This document shows positions 11,220 to 21,929 of a DNA stretch of 64,000 nucleotides, in pieces. The position numbers were made by a program, and so were the translations under genes. The stretch is from Bolinopsis microptera (taxonomy: Eukaryota; Ctenophora; Tentaculata; Lobata; Bolinopsidae). Below the pieces are notes generated by a model. It had not been told where the DNA came from. It worked only from the letters and a program-made list of their open reading frames with translations, and ran no database searches. Location: NCBI RefSeq assembly GCF_026151205.1, contig NC_087082.1:3622001-3686000 (forward strand). The letters are read 5' to 3'. Within the stretch, counting starts at the first letter, position 1. Every line of letters begins with the position of its first letter.

Positions 11220-12548
11220 CTGCAGAATGAAAATTAGTCCATGGCGATCATTTTGGTCATGAAACTATACGTCTATACTTCAGGATTATCAGGAACCGAT
11301 ATTAAGATTTCGCTTAAAAATCGATGTTAAATTATGGCATTATCAACTAAAACTGTTCCTCACGAGAATCGTTGTTTGTCGTGGTAAGGAGATGGCATCA
11401 TGTTATCTCTCCTTTTCTTCTTGATCACGAACACAATGAGGAGGAGTACCAGAACCAGGAACATTGCTCCTCCCACCCCAACAAACGTCCACTTGTTCTC
11501 GTGGCTGTGTACTGGCTCTGTAACGGGGATACCTAATGTGCTTTACTTATTGATACGGCTTACACGTTAAATATAATTTAAATCTCAATCAGTTCACACG
11601 GATCAAACAGTGAAATTCATAAAATTTGCTTGGTTGATAGAAAAATAGAAAGTAAAATGATCTTCTTACGGTAAAATATATTAATGATGTCACAAAAAAA
11701 GGTTAATAGATTTTTTTGATGAAATGGATGATATTTACCATGACAGGATATAATCTCTTTGTTTTCAGAATCAGTTATCACTTTCCATATTCCATCTTCG
11801 GCACAAAGAAGGTCCTGGATTTACAGTTAGCTATTGGCCGATGAAAAAAACCGCTTCAATTGATCATTCTCGTAAGACTGTCAAAAATGTCGCTCTTACT
11901 ATGGTATTAATATTGAATTGATACTGATTTTTTCAAATAATTAAAACAAAATAAAGCTACCTGTGGAGGCTGGAAGACTCTACTAGTATCACATCTGATA
12001 TTGACGACATTGTGGTAGTCAAACAAAGGTCTGGAGTCGTTAACTTGCACGTAAGCAACATCTGGTCTCCTGCACTGAACTGTGGTTATTGAAGTTACTC
12101 TGGTGACGCATACACTGAACTGTGGTTATTGACGTTACTCTGGTGACGCATAAACTGAACTGTGGTTATTGAAGTTACTCTGGTGACGCATACACTGAAC
12201 TGTGGTTATTGAAGTTACTCTGGTGACGCATACACTGAACTGTGGTTATTGAAGTTACTCTGGTGATGCATACACTGAACTGTGGTTATTGACGTTACTC
12301 TGGTGACGCGCACACTGAATTTAACTTCTCGCAATCCAGTGCCAGTCAACAATGCATTTGATCCTCCTATTTCTGAAACATCATCAAGAGATGATCCACC
12401 ATTAATGCTAAGCATCAACATTTAAACGTGACATTACACTCACACCTACCTTAACCCTAATTATATCCCCAGTCCCTAACTCCTACCGCAATCCTAACTC
12501 AAAATCTTTGTTTGAAATATCAGGAGGTAAAATCTCTAACTCCTCCCC

Positions 12549-12591
<43 letters not shown>

Positions 12592-15500
12592 CTCGAATCA
12601 TCTCACTAACCCGGAAGACATCCAGGAGCAGGGGCCCAGTCACCAGTATCACTGCAGTTAGTAGAGTAGATAAGAGTAGCGTTGTACCCCTCCTCGCAAG
12701 TGTACTGATATTGAGTGTTGTAGGGGTACAGGGTGACTGATTTGTTTACTTCAGTGGTGTAGTTACCGTTCGTCATTTCTGGGAGTTCTCCACATTGTAC
12801 TGAAATATTTTTATCGTTCATGATCCTGATAAATAAATTCCCCACTTACTGTGATTTTTCATTTGCAGCCTGTAAGTCCGAACGGATACTTCTTCAAGAA
12901 TCATATTAGGTTGAGGACTGAGGTGTCACTGTATGTGGTCAATATGGACGGTTGTAATGCCAATAACATTCATGAAACTTACCAAGACTGCAAGTAGGCG
13001 GTGTCCCCTGCCACCCCAAACTTACCAAGACTACAAGTAGGCGGTGTCCCCTGCCACCCCAAACTTACCAAGACTACAAGTAGGCGGTGTCCCCTCCCAC
13101 CCCAAACTTACCAAGACTACAAGTAGGCGGTGTCCCCTGCCACCCCAAACTTACCAAGACTACAAGTAGGCGGTGTCCCCTGCCACCCCAAACGTACCAA
13201 GACTACAAGTAGGCGGTGTCCCCTGCCACCCCAAACTTACCAAGACTACAAGTAGGCGGTGTCCCCTGCCACCCCAAACTTACCAAGACTACAAGTAGGC
13301 GGTGTCCCCTGCCACCCCAAAACCCCATCTTTAATCTCACAAGTCAGAACCCCACTCTCCGCAGATACCTTGTAACCCTTCTCACAAGTGTAACTGTAGT
13401 TGCTGTGTAGTGGGAAGGGTCCCGGTTCTGTTATACTGTGAAACACTGTCGGTGGCTGGTCGCACGATACTGAAATAAAAACGGACGTGATGCATTTTGG
13501 ATTAGTTATAACACAAGGGGTATAAGCTTGTACCGGGTATTTTATCAGGTCCCATACTCCATAGGGGATGTTATGGCATATTTGGTACCAAGCTGTTCCT
13601 TTGATATCTAGAATTTAATTTGAAATGTCCATTAACTTTATCTATAATATGGCCTGATTCTGGAATGTACCCTGGTTTGGAACGTGTTCAAGGTATGTTA
13701 CCTAGGCTACAAGAAGGAATGATAAGTAATAAGTATGTTTGGTTCTTTTGCGATAGTCAAAACGCGACAATTAGCGCTGGATGGCGACAATTAGCGCTAT
13801 CCAGCGCTAGTTGTCGCCATCCAGCGCTAGTTGTCGCTATCCAGCGCTGGATAACGCTGGCCAGCGCAAAATATATATGTTTGATAATTGTCGCTATCCA
13901 GCGCTAGTTGTCGCCATCCAGCGCTAGTTGTCGCCATCCAGCGCTAGTTGTCGCTATCCAGCGCTAGTTGTCGCTGGCTATGCGACACTGTCGCACGCGA
14001 TAGTTTGCGATGGCCAGCGCAACTGGCCATCGCAGAAAACAGTTCGATAACTAGCGCTGGATAGCGACAACTAGCGCTGGATAGCGACAACTAGCGCTGG
14101 CCATCGATATCCAGCACAAAATTTTTGCGCTATTACCCGTCAGCTAGCGCTGGCCAGCGCTAACCAGCGCTAGCCAGCGCTAACCAGCGCTAGCCAGCGC
14201 TAGCCAGCGCTAGCTGACGAGTAATATCGAAACTATATTGCGCTGGCCAGCGCTGGCTGACGAGTAATACTAATATCGAGCGTGCTAAATCACTCTACAG
14301 TCGATCTTCGAGATTGTTCTAAAAGGGCCCCCGATGGTTGTAACCAACTTCAATCGATGTATTTATATAATTAATAATTTCTCGTTAGGGTTAGGATTTC
14401 AGCATATGTTTTTGTTAAGGATTGGGTTAGAGTTCCGGTTAGGGTTGGGATCAGATTAGAGGGTTAGGGTTAAGGTTTCGAAAAGTCGTTCAGAACCAGC
14501 TAGAGTCAGAGAATGGGTTACAAAAATCACGTGACAGTCGAGTGTAAAGTAATCATCATCCGAGTAATATCGCAAGTATATGATTTTGATACATTGCGCT
14601 GGCTAGCGCTGGCTAGCGCTGGTTAGCGCTGGCTAGCGCTGGCTAGCGCTGGTTAGCTACTGCTAGCGCTGGTTGTCGCCATCCAGCGCTAAAAGGACCG
14701 TATGTTTATATTACCTAGGTTACAAGAAGGAATGTAAGGATTCCACGTTCCATCGTTAGTGCAGGATATAGGATCAGAGTAGTTCAGGTTGTATTCATCA
14801 CCCTGTTCACACTGGTATTCCACCTCGTCTCCCAGGTGGTATACAGTCTGGTTCTGGATACCGTCTATACGGGCACCATGCGGGATCTTCAGAGGTGCCA
14901 TCGGGCACACAACTGTCAGATTGTTTAATGTTATTCTTGTTGTATTAAGGGGACGCAGAACAAGTGAAAATATAACAAGTGATTACTGATTAGAAGCTGA
15001 CTGCTGAGGGAGGAACTATCAAATACACTGGATGGGGGGTTCTTAAAATGAAACGATAGTTTTTTGGTTACAGAATCGTTCAAATAAACGTGATTGAATC
15101 GTTTTAAGCTGCTTCAAGTAGCAGCTTGAGTGCTACAGCTACAAAGATATGATCTCATCAACTCACTCAGTTCACAGTGGGAATCAGTAGTTCCGTTCCA
15201 ACTCCCATCATCACCGCATGCAATCACCTCGTCACCCACCAACCTGTACATGGGATCACAGTCGTACCTCAGAATGTCCTTTTCTAGAAACTTCCCTGCT
15301 ACGGTCCCGTTCTCAGCTATGTGCTCCACCTCGCCGTGACTGGGATTGTGTTGAATTAGAGCTGTTGGAAACATGTGTTTACGAGTGATGGTGATTCTGA
15401 GTGTTCCTAGGAATCACGGCCAGAACATGGGTGAACTTGTCTTTGACAAGGTTATATTTCGTTTGTTAACTTAAGCCACAAAATGTTGACTGTCACAGAA

Positions 15501-18500
15501 AGATGACCAATAAGCTGGTTCTAACGTGATATTCAGAGCAGGATTGTCACAGTAAACTGTCGTGCAGTTAGGAGGATCCACGTCAAATGTCCCGTCAGAT
15601 CGACATGTCAACGTCATCTTATCCTGAGGAAACTCATTGTCACTTGTTGTTTATCAAACGTAGCTGGAAAGTGAAAAAGTGACAAACTGCTAAATCTCAA
15701 TATGGAATTTCCCAATTTGATACATAATTTCAGACAATTTAACTTCTATAAGGGCAGTAGTTTAACGATCAATTTTTACAATATACAGGGTGGGCCAAAA
15801 GTCAGTGTGCAAACGTTGGCCTTAATAGCTCAGTCACTGAGTGCCCAATTGAAATACTTCCTTCTGGTATGACTTAGTACCACCACTGGTTCGAGGAATT
15901 TGTCAACTCGAAAAATATTCGCGTTCATTTTTTTCAAATGGAGGTTCATTTTCACATTTATTTGATATTTTGGATAGTCGGATCACGCTAAATGTTATTG
16001 AATTGTGTTTGGCCATTCGAATTACGTTTGTCCTGAAAGAATTAGAACTGTAGCTTCTCAGATGACCGAGATATGAAGCATAACGAGTTTATTCATTACG
16101 TGTGATCAGGTGATTGGTTTACCTAATCACGTGATAAGGTGACCCCGTTAACTACCCCGTTAAACATCACGGGAATTGTTAAGGGTGCCCAATTAAAGTG
16201 TCGTGTCACGGTGTCACATAATCACCCAGTCAATTTTGTTAACGAGATACACAAAATGCTTGATAACTTCGTCATTTCTAATCCGTTTTGCCTCATGTTT
16301 TCAGATCATATGCAACATTTGATAATCTACCGTCTCTGAAAAAATTAGGCGTTCAGCATGTTCAGAGAAAACAATATAGGTGTTTTAATATTGAATGGGC
16401 GTGGTCTAAAATATTCAAATTTTCAAATTTTGACGACGGAATCCTCGAACCAGTAAGTACAGTATGCCATCTGCAAAGCAACAGCTCTCAAATATAAAAC
16501 ACGGCGGAGGTATAAGACCCAACGTTTGCACACTGACTTTTGGCCCACCCTGTATAATCATATTAATATTATGCTGTTTCTCCTTACTGCGAGACTAAGT
16601 CTGTGAGGGTTACAGGTATACTCCACCGTGCTCTCACACCTCAGTTTAGTTTTACTGTTCAAGTGTGTGGCTGTGGTCGTGTTCCCCGGTACTACACAGT
16701 TTCCTGAAAACAATTCACCTTGTTAGGTTCTTCATGGTAGTTGTTTCTCTTCACATGAGTCAATGTTCTCGGTAGATTGTTTCATGGTATCTTATCGGGC
16801 CGGCAAGGTACTAGATTGTCTCGCTCGTTGATTATCATTGTTTGCTTTACATTTTACAACTGTTGTACTTACTTCCCACTTTGCATTTTGGCACGTAGTT
16901 CCATGTTCCGTTTGCTTGACAGGTTGCTGATACGTTCTTTGCTAAAACTCCCAAATAGTAGCACGACCTGCGGAGCAGTGGATTTTAAAGTATTTAAAAA
17001 AATTAAGCATATATTTTCGATTTGATACTTGATAGTTTGACTTGCTATTATACAATAGACTAATTTATCGTCTGAAAATTGAAAATTAAGCTCATCAAAA
17101 AAGTTGAAAGTTACATGTGATCCAACCAAGACTGTAGAGTTTTGATTCATATTGATAACAGTTACTCACGTAGGTCCAGCCCTGTCACAGAAGAATGTTA
17201 CGTTGTGACCGTAAACGAATGGACTGCTAGTGGCGTCAGATTTCCATTTGGTGACGCCCTTCTGCGGCAGATCAGATTTCTTGCACTCAGCTGATAATAA
17301 AAGTATAAAGTCAGACTTTGACATTCAAGTTGTAACTTAATTACGCTAAATTGATTCACCGTTTTAACAACAGGACGTATGTGCTTTTTCTCGAAACTGG
17401 CAAGAGTAGCTGGAAAATATCCGATTAAAACAAGTAAATCAATATGCGAGGTAAGGGAGTACCGTATTTGCAGGAACTGTTGGCCAAGTTAACACTCCAG
17501 GTTCCGTTTCTCTGACATGTAGATGAACTGGGACCCTCAACATAACACCCATCATTACACTGTACGGTAACTTCCACCAAACTAGAATTGGTATTGGGGC
17601 TGATGGTGCCGTTTTTAATTGACGGTGGAGCTGGGCATTGAGCTGAAAAGGTTTGGTTTATTTATATCGACCAAGGTATCGTACTGTCCAACATAATTCA
17701 TAAATCTTAATTATTATGAAGTGATGACGAGAGAGCTTACCTCCACAAAAAGATTCAGAGAAGTAGTTTCCATTCGGCAGACAGTATCTATCGAAGGTGC
17801 CATCTTTATTGCCTGGTTGAACTTTGTTTGCTCCTTTACAACCCGGAGTTTCGAACCGCCCACATGCATCTTCTAACAAATATTGTTCAAACGGCTCCTC
17901 CACTGCATTCTTTTGGCACTTAACTGTAAAAATACAATATTTATTTAAGCATCGTTCCGACTACGTTCAAACCCCAAAAAGCAGATTATGAGGCTGATGC
18001 TACACTATAAAGTACCCTTTTTCTAGGTAGCGAAACATATCAATAATACTGACAGCATTAACATTGATAGTCGTACAAATTTTTAGCTCCAGCAATTCTT
18101 ACCATTTGCGTATCTGCAGAACGTAATCTTCAAAGTTCCGTTGGTAGTGTTGGCGAAATATTCTCCCGGACCTTGAGATATGTTAGCTCGGTCAATGAAG
18201 ACAGATTCCTCGGAGGATATGAAAGAGTATAGCTGGGGACAGGAGGAATTTGTTTTGAGGAGATAAAAAGCTGCAATGTCGTACATGGGCACGTCGAGGT
18301 AGTTTTCCGTGGTGGACATATTCTGAGGGATACAAACTATCATTTCGCTGATTATTTGTGCGCAACATTGTAAAGATACAACAAACAACAAGCTGATAGT
18401 AAATTATTACAAAGTGAGTTACAAAGCAATGTCGCACTGAATTGTCTTGGCTCAGCAGAAATTTGGGGGTTTAACAATGACATTCGTTACATTCAATAAT

Positions 18501-20632
18501 GACAATTTTATTTTGTCCAATGTTTATTTTTTAAACTTTTTTAGTTTAGTTTAGATTGCATTTAGACAGAGTCCTGCACCTGTTTTATATTGGGTCGTCT
18601 GCCTGATAAACTATTTATTTTTCAAGGTATTGTCTTATACGGGGCTGCTGAGACGAACACTGCCCATTTTCTAATGAATTTTGATTGTCATCATGCTGAT
18701 CCATTGTGCTGATCCATTGTGCTGATCCATAATGCTGATCCATTGTGGCCCCCCCCCCCCCCCCATCCATTGTGCCCCCCCCCCCCCCCCCCCCATCTCA
18801 TGTTCGGTATTCAGATATTGCTCAGTTCCGCTGCATTTCTGTTTACAATCCGACGATTCATTTGGTTTCGAGGAAGTAGTGGAGCAAAAAATGTGTCTCC
18901 AATAATATATTCTGAAATGTTTGCGCTTGAACTTAAACTTAAAGGGGGTTTTCAGGTTTTGCTGTAAAATTTACCTTTTTCTGGGATCTCTTCTAATTTT
19001 CAGGTTCAGGTGTTTTATAATCGACAGTCTGACTGCTATAAATAGCAGTCTTTTTGTAATAGGGCCTAGCTTCGTCGAGGTTTTTTGCTCAAAAATGCTT
19101 AATACCTAATGATGAGGTTTAGATTATTGATCGTATGCTCTGTATTATGCTGGGAGGGTTGGTATAAACTTTGTAAATATATATATATATATATAGTCAA
19201 GGCGTTGTTTTACTGATAGTTGTGGCTGACTAATAATATATATATATATATATATAATAGTGTGCTGTTTGGTTTCGTATTTACCATTTAACCCACATTA
19301 TTAATTTTTGCTGCGTTAGCAGCTCAGTATTTGGTATTATAATCTATAATATTGATGATCATATAAATAAATCAAAATGTCAAATGTGTTATGCTTAGCT
19401 ATCTGTGCTGTCAAAGTTTATAATTACCATACCTTTGGACAACAAGCGTTGATATCAAACGTTCCATTTCCACACTTAGACATGGGCGAGGGCTTTGCGT
19501 CTGAACATTTGAAATATCTTCCATCAGCTGTGACAGTAGCGTTTACACGAACCATGTCCGAGGGGCATTTTTTGTTGGTGGGTGATGGAACACAGTACCC
19601 TCCACTGGGCCACTGATTATTCTTGTTGTCAGCTTTCTCTGAAAGGTATTTTAATGAGTGAGCCAAATATAATAATTCAATATAATAATTCAGAGAATTC
19701 TTTATGCTGTATGCTGTACGACCGCCCACGTGCAAATCAGATGAGAAATAGGAAGTTGCATAGTAACCATAGTAACGAGGGTTATTACACGCACGTGCAC
19801 GTGCAATGATTTTGTAACGTCATTTTGATCGGTTTTGTTGATATTACGCTGTGTTTAGTACGAGCAACATTTTAATTGGCTGTATCTTCGGTTGTGTAGG
19901 ATATTTTTTGAACTTACTAAAGTACTAAAAAAATATACTATTAGCTTCCTCCCTGTGATCATGTGTTTTCTAGTTCAATATAAAGTTGTAAGTGGTAGGT
20001 AATCGCAGGAGCCATATTCTACTATTATAATCCTATAGCTTTTGCTTACTTGGTGTAACGGAGCACAGGTTTATTGATGTGATGTTATTCTCAAACGTGA
20101 CTTCGGCAGTTAAGTTACTTGTGTCCACCGGATTCAGAGTAAAATCCCATCTTTCTGACGTAAAATTGGTCCTGAATTAAATTTGTAATATTCAAATTGA
20201 TATAATATTAATGCCAAGTTGACATTACTTTTGGTAAATGTCATCTTCCACAGCAGAATTGGACTTTAAGATAAGCATTATACAGTCTGGCCGAATATTT
20301 TGGCTACAATATTTTGTGGAATTGTTTACTTTTTAAAAGTTGAACTTACTTGAGCCAGCCGTTCGGACACTTCCATAGGTCGCCCTCCTGGACCGTGGTG
20401 AAAGTACTTTGGGGACAAGAACTCTTGTGATTCTTTGCGCAGTTAACTGCTGTGATATTGATAATCAGAAGATGAATCGAACGGAAAAAATTAAATCTTA
20501 AAACGGAAAAGGTTGTTTTATTAATTAGTGGTAAAATTATAAGCAGACTGATTACCAGAAGAATAAGCTACCTTTTCCTTGAGCTGAAGGTGTGAATACG
20601 GCTAACAATAGAAACAAGCGGTATTGTGTCAT
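10032..20632 (-). CDS. ApeC-CCP transmembrane receptor-like protein with tyrosine-rich tail
   Basis: About 23 exons on the minus strand, given high to low: 20572-20632, 20350-20449, 20050-20171, 19433-19638, 18103-18322, 17741-17923, 17463-17642, 17170-17290, 16873 to about 16941, 16588-16703, 15497-15623, 15167-15361, 14715-14912, 13284-13469, 12611-12799, 11961-12079, 11739-11814, 11364-11517, 11155-11219, 10848-11041, 10645-10722, 10397-10553, 10032-10140. Protein order: signal peptide, N-terminal Cys-containing region, ApeC domain, Cys-rich linker, eight CCP modules, one membrane helix, cytoplasmic tail. Nearly all CCP exons join in phase 1, typical of shuffled modules. Two joins do not agree in phase (17170 to 16941, and 10645 to 10553), so an exon border or alternative exon there is misjudged. 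ApeC and CCP modules in other animals serve microbe recognition and complement-like functions; an immune or adhesion receptor is inferred. Confidence 0.8.
10124..10243 (-). repeat. Three tandem copies of a splice acceptor region
   Basis: A 37-38-bp unit containing TTTCAG followed by GGTAGGAATGGTGGAG (minus strand) occurs three times. The copy nearest the coding sequence is the acceptor of the last exon; two upstream copies duplicate acceptor plus exon start. The spacing is not a multiple of three, so upstream acceptors would shift the frame. Confidence 0.8.
11364..11517 (-). CDS. Membrane-spanning exon of the ApeC-CCP receptor
   Basis: The exon reads extracellular EPVHSHENKWT, then the hydrophobic helix FVGVGGAMFLVLVLLLIVFV, then the basic stop-transfer IKKKRRDN. 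This gives a type I topology together with the N-terminal signal peptide. It joins in phase 1 to the last CCP half-exon and in phase 2 to the tail exon at 11219. Confidence 0.88.
11739..17642 (-). CDS. Tandem CCP/sushi modules (about eight)
   Basis: Modules begin at QCPAPPSIKNGTI (17642), ECKKSDLP (17290 exon), NCVVPGNTT (16703), VYCDNPALN (15623 exon), VCPMAPLKIPHGA (14912), SCDQPPTVFH (13469), QCGELPEMTNGNY (12799) and QCRRPDVAYV (12079). Each shows the CCP pattern of four cysteines with YxC and a final CxxxGxW...C, for example CTNDGTWNPYIPSC. Single-exon modules alternate with modules split over two exons, as in vertebrate complement regulators. CCP modules bind proteins or glycans extracellularly. 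A short Cys-rich exon at 17741-17923 between ApeC and the first module is not recognised. Confidence 0.82.
12074..12320 (-). repeat. 40-bp minisatellite (6 copies) overlapping a CCP exon acceptor
   Basis: Six copies of a 40-base unit (plus strand starts ACTGAACTGTGGTTATTGA). On the minus strand each unit contains ACCACAG|TTCAGTG, and the last copy supplies the acceptor and the first codons (VQC) of the CCP exon 11961-12079. Confidence 0.85.
12550..12588. repeat. Poly-C/poly-G tract
   Basis: An uninterrupted run of about 39 C on the plus strand, in the intron just below the CCP exon 12611-12799. Its length is likely unstable or mis-sequenced. Confidence 0.9.
12983..13326 (-). repeat. 43-bp minisatellite (8 copies) made of exon end plus splice donor
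   Basis: Eight near-identical 43-base units. On the minus strand each contains the end of the CCP exon (coding GWQGTPPTCSLG) and the donor G|GTAAGTTT. The unit nearest the coding body (donor at 13283) completes the exon 13284-13469. The rest repeat exon end and donor into the intron. Because 43 is not a multiple of three, later donors would change frame. Confidence 0.88.
13694..13721 (-). repeat. Detached copy of a CCP exon end with donor
   Basis: This 28-bp segment is about 26/28 identical to 14707-14734, which is the end of the CCP exon 14715-14912 plus its GTAATA donor. The two copies flank about 985 bp of repeat-rich DNA, as if an element was inserted with or next to a duplication of the splice junction. 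Confidence 0.7.
13760..14696. mobile_element. Composite insertion with AGCGCT palindromic arrays
   Basis: Both ends carry dense runs of palindromic units built on AGCGCTGG/CCAGCGCT, with variants such as TAGCGCTGGATAGCGACAAC. The middle (14276-14570) is the reverse complement of parts of the element at 21930-22782, including GAGCGTGCTAAATCACTCTA and TTAGGG-like pieces. No open frame for a transposase is present. It lies in an intron of the ApeC-CCP gene. Confidence 0.65.
15785..16553. mobile_element. Non-autonomous mariner/Tc1-like element (MITE)
   Basis: About 35-bp terminal inverted repeats, beginning CAGGGTGGGCCAAAAGTCAG on the left and ending with its reverse complement. They are flanked by TA on both sides (TATACAGGG...CCCTGTATA), which fits IS630/Tc1/mariner target choice. 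The ~770-bp interior has only short frames and no DDE transposase. It sits in the intron that splits a CCP module (16588 to 15623). Confidence 0.82.
18103..19638 (-). CDS. ApeC (apextrin C-terminal) domain, two exons
   Basis: Exons 19433-19638 and 18103-18322 join in phase 0. Family-typical features in order: NQWPSGGYCVPSPTNKKCP (the WPxGxYC...CP start), a Cys pair in GTFDINACCPK, the LDVPMYDIAAFYLLKTNSSC stretch matching the ApeC LP..PFYLL...C core, and the terminal TLKITFCRYA. Length (about 135 residues) and cysteine spacing fit ApeC, known in apextrins and apextrin-like proteins of cnidarians, molluscs, echinoderms and amphioxus, where some members bind bacterial wall material. Assignment is from motif memory, not a search. 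The intron carries poly-C runs and TA repeats. Confidence 0.75.
18692..18795. repeat. GCTGATCCATTGT repeats with poly-C runs
   Basis: Four to five copies of a short GCTGATCCATTGT-like unit lead into two poly-C runs of about 17 and 20 bases, in an intron between the ApeC exons. Confidence 0.75.
19178..19256. repeat. Two (TA)n runs
   Basis: Two short TA dinucleotide tracts, about 18-22 bases each, separated by about 40 bp, in the intron between the ApeC exons. Confidence 0.8.
20572..20632 (-). CDS. First coding exon: signal peptide of the ApeC-CCP gene
   Basis: ATG at 20632 opens MTQYRLFLLLAVFTPSAQG, a short polar start, a hydrophobic core and a small-residue cleavage region, as expected of a secretory signal. 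The donor at 20571 leaves phase 1 and joins the exon at 20449, giving AVNCAKNHKSSCPQ. No clear TATA box was seen upstream. Confidence 0.8.
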
Positions 20633-21007
20633 AAAAGTTATAAAATCGTTGTTTCTTGCAGATTTTTGAAGAGTTCGATTCGGGTCGAAAGTTCAGTTAT
20701 TCGACAGTTTAGTTATTTAGAGTTGACTATATTGACTGAATATGCAAAACAGATCACACTTGATTTATCACAAAACGGCCGTTACGTATATTTCTACGAA
20801 TGCAAAAAATTCACCACAAAATGAACCAGAAGAGCTCTTATCTATTAACCTTGTTCAAAAATGAAACCTAATACGAGGCACTTTCTGACTTTGAAATATT
20901 TGTATTATCATTGTATTAAGTGTATCGTCTTACAATTTAGTTTCAATGTCAACCGTGTATCTGATATCAAATTTAAACTTACAAGTTAAGAGAAAAGAAG
21001 TTATAGT
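20633..21007. other. Upstream region of the ApeC-CCP gene
   Basis: Between the ATG of the minus-strand gene and the GGAAGGGA array. It should hold the 5' UTR and promoter. No TATA box or other element was clear. Confidence 0.4.
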
Positions 21008-21929
21008 GGAGGAAGGGAGGAAGGGAGGAAGGGAGTCGAAGGGAGGAAGGGAGGAAGGGAGGAAGGGAGGAAGGGAGGAAGGGAGGAAGGGAGGAAGGGA
21101 GGAAGGGAGGAAGGGAGGAAGGGAGGAAGGGAGGAAGGGAGGAAGGGAGGAAGGGAGGAAGGGAGGAAGGGAGGAAGGGAGGAAGGGAGGAAGGGAGGAA
21201 GGGAGGAAGGGAGGAAGGGAGGAAGGGAGGAAGGGAGGAAGGGAGGAAGGGAGGAAGGGAGGAAGGGAGGAAGGGAGGAAGGGAGGAAGGGAGGAAGGGA
21301 GGAAGGGAGGAAGGGAGGAAGGGAGGAAGGGAGGAAGGGAGGAAGGGAGGAAGGGAGGAAGGGAGGAAGGGAGGAAGGGAGGAAGGGAGGAAGGGAGGAA
21401 GGGAGGAAGGGAGGAAGGGAGGAAGGGAGGAAGGGAGGAAGGGAGGAAGGGAGGAAGGGAGGAAGGGAGGAAGGGAGGAAGGGAGGAAGGGAGGAAGGGA
21501 GGAAGGGAGGAAGGGAGGAAGGGAGGAAGGGAGGAAGGGAGGAAGGGAGGAAGGGAGGAAGGGAGGAAGGGAGGAAGGGAGGAAGGGAGGAAGGGAGGAA
21601 GGGAGGAAGGGAGGAAGGGAGGAAGGGAGGAAGGGAGGAAGGGAGGAAGGGAGGAAGGGAGGAAGGGAGGAAGGGAGGAAGGGAGGAAGGGAGGAAGGGA
21701 GGAAGGGAGGAAGGGAGGAAGGGAGGAAGGGAGGAAGGGAGGAAGGGAGGAAGGGAGGAAGGGAGGAAGGGAGGAAGGGAGGAAGGGAGGAAGGGAGGAA
21801 GGGAGGAAGGGAGGAAGGGAGGAAGGGAGGAAAGGAGGAAGGGAGGAAGGGAGGAAGGGAGGAAGGGAGGAAGGGAGGAAGGGAGGAAGGGAGGAAGGGA
21901 GGAAGGGAGGAAGGGAGGAAGGGAGGAAG
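21008..21929. repeat. (GGAAGGGA)n tract, first part
   Basis: About 115 nearly perfect copies of the 8-base purine unit GGAAGGGA; only a few variants (21034-21040, 21833). It is all purine on one strand and so could form triplex DNA. The frames encoding GREEGRKG or SLPPFLPS repeats are repeat artefacts, not genes. Confidence 0.95.

Noticed and set aside
16869-17150. 93-codon reverse-strand frame
   Set aside because: It reads through a CCP half-exon in the wrong frame and into the intron; the real exon frame gives the ATCQANGTWNYVPKC module end.
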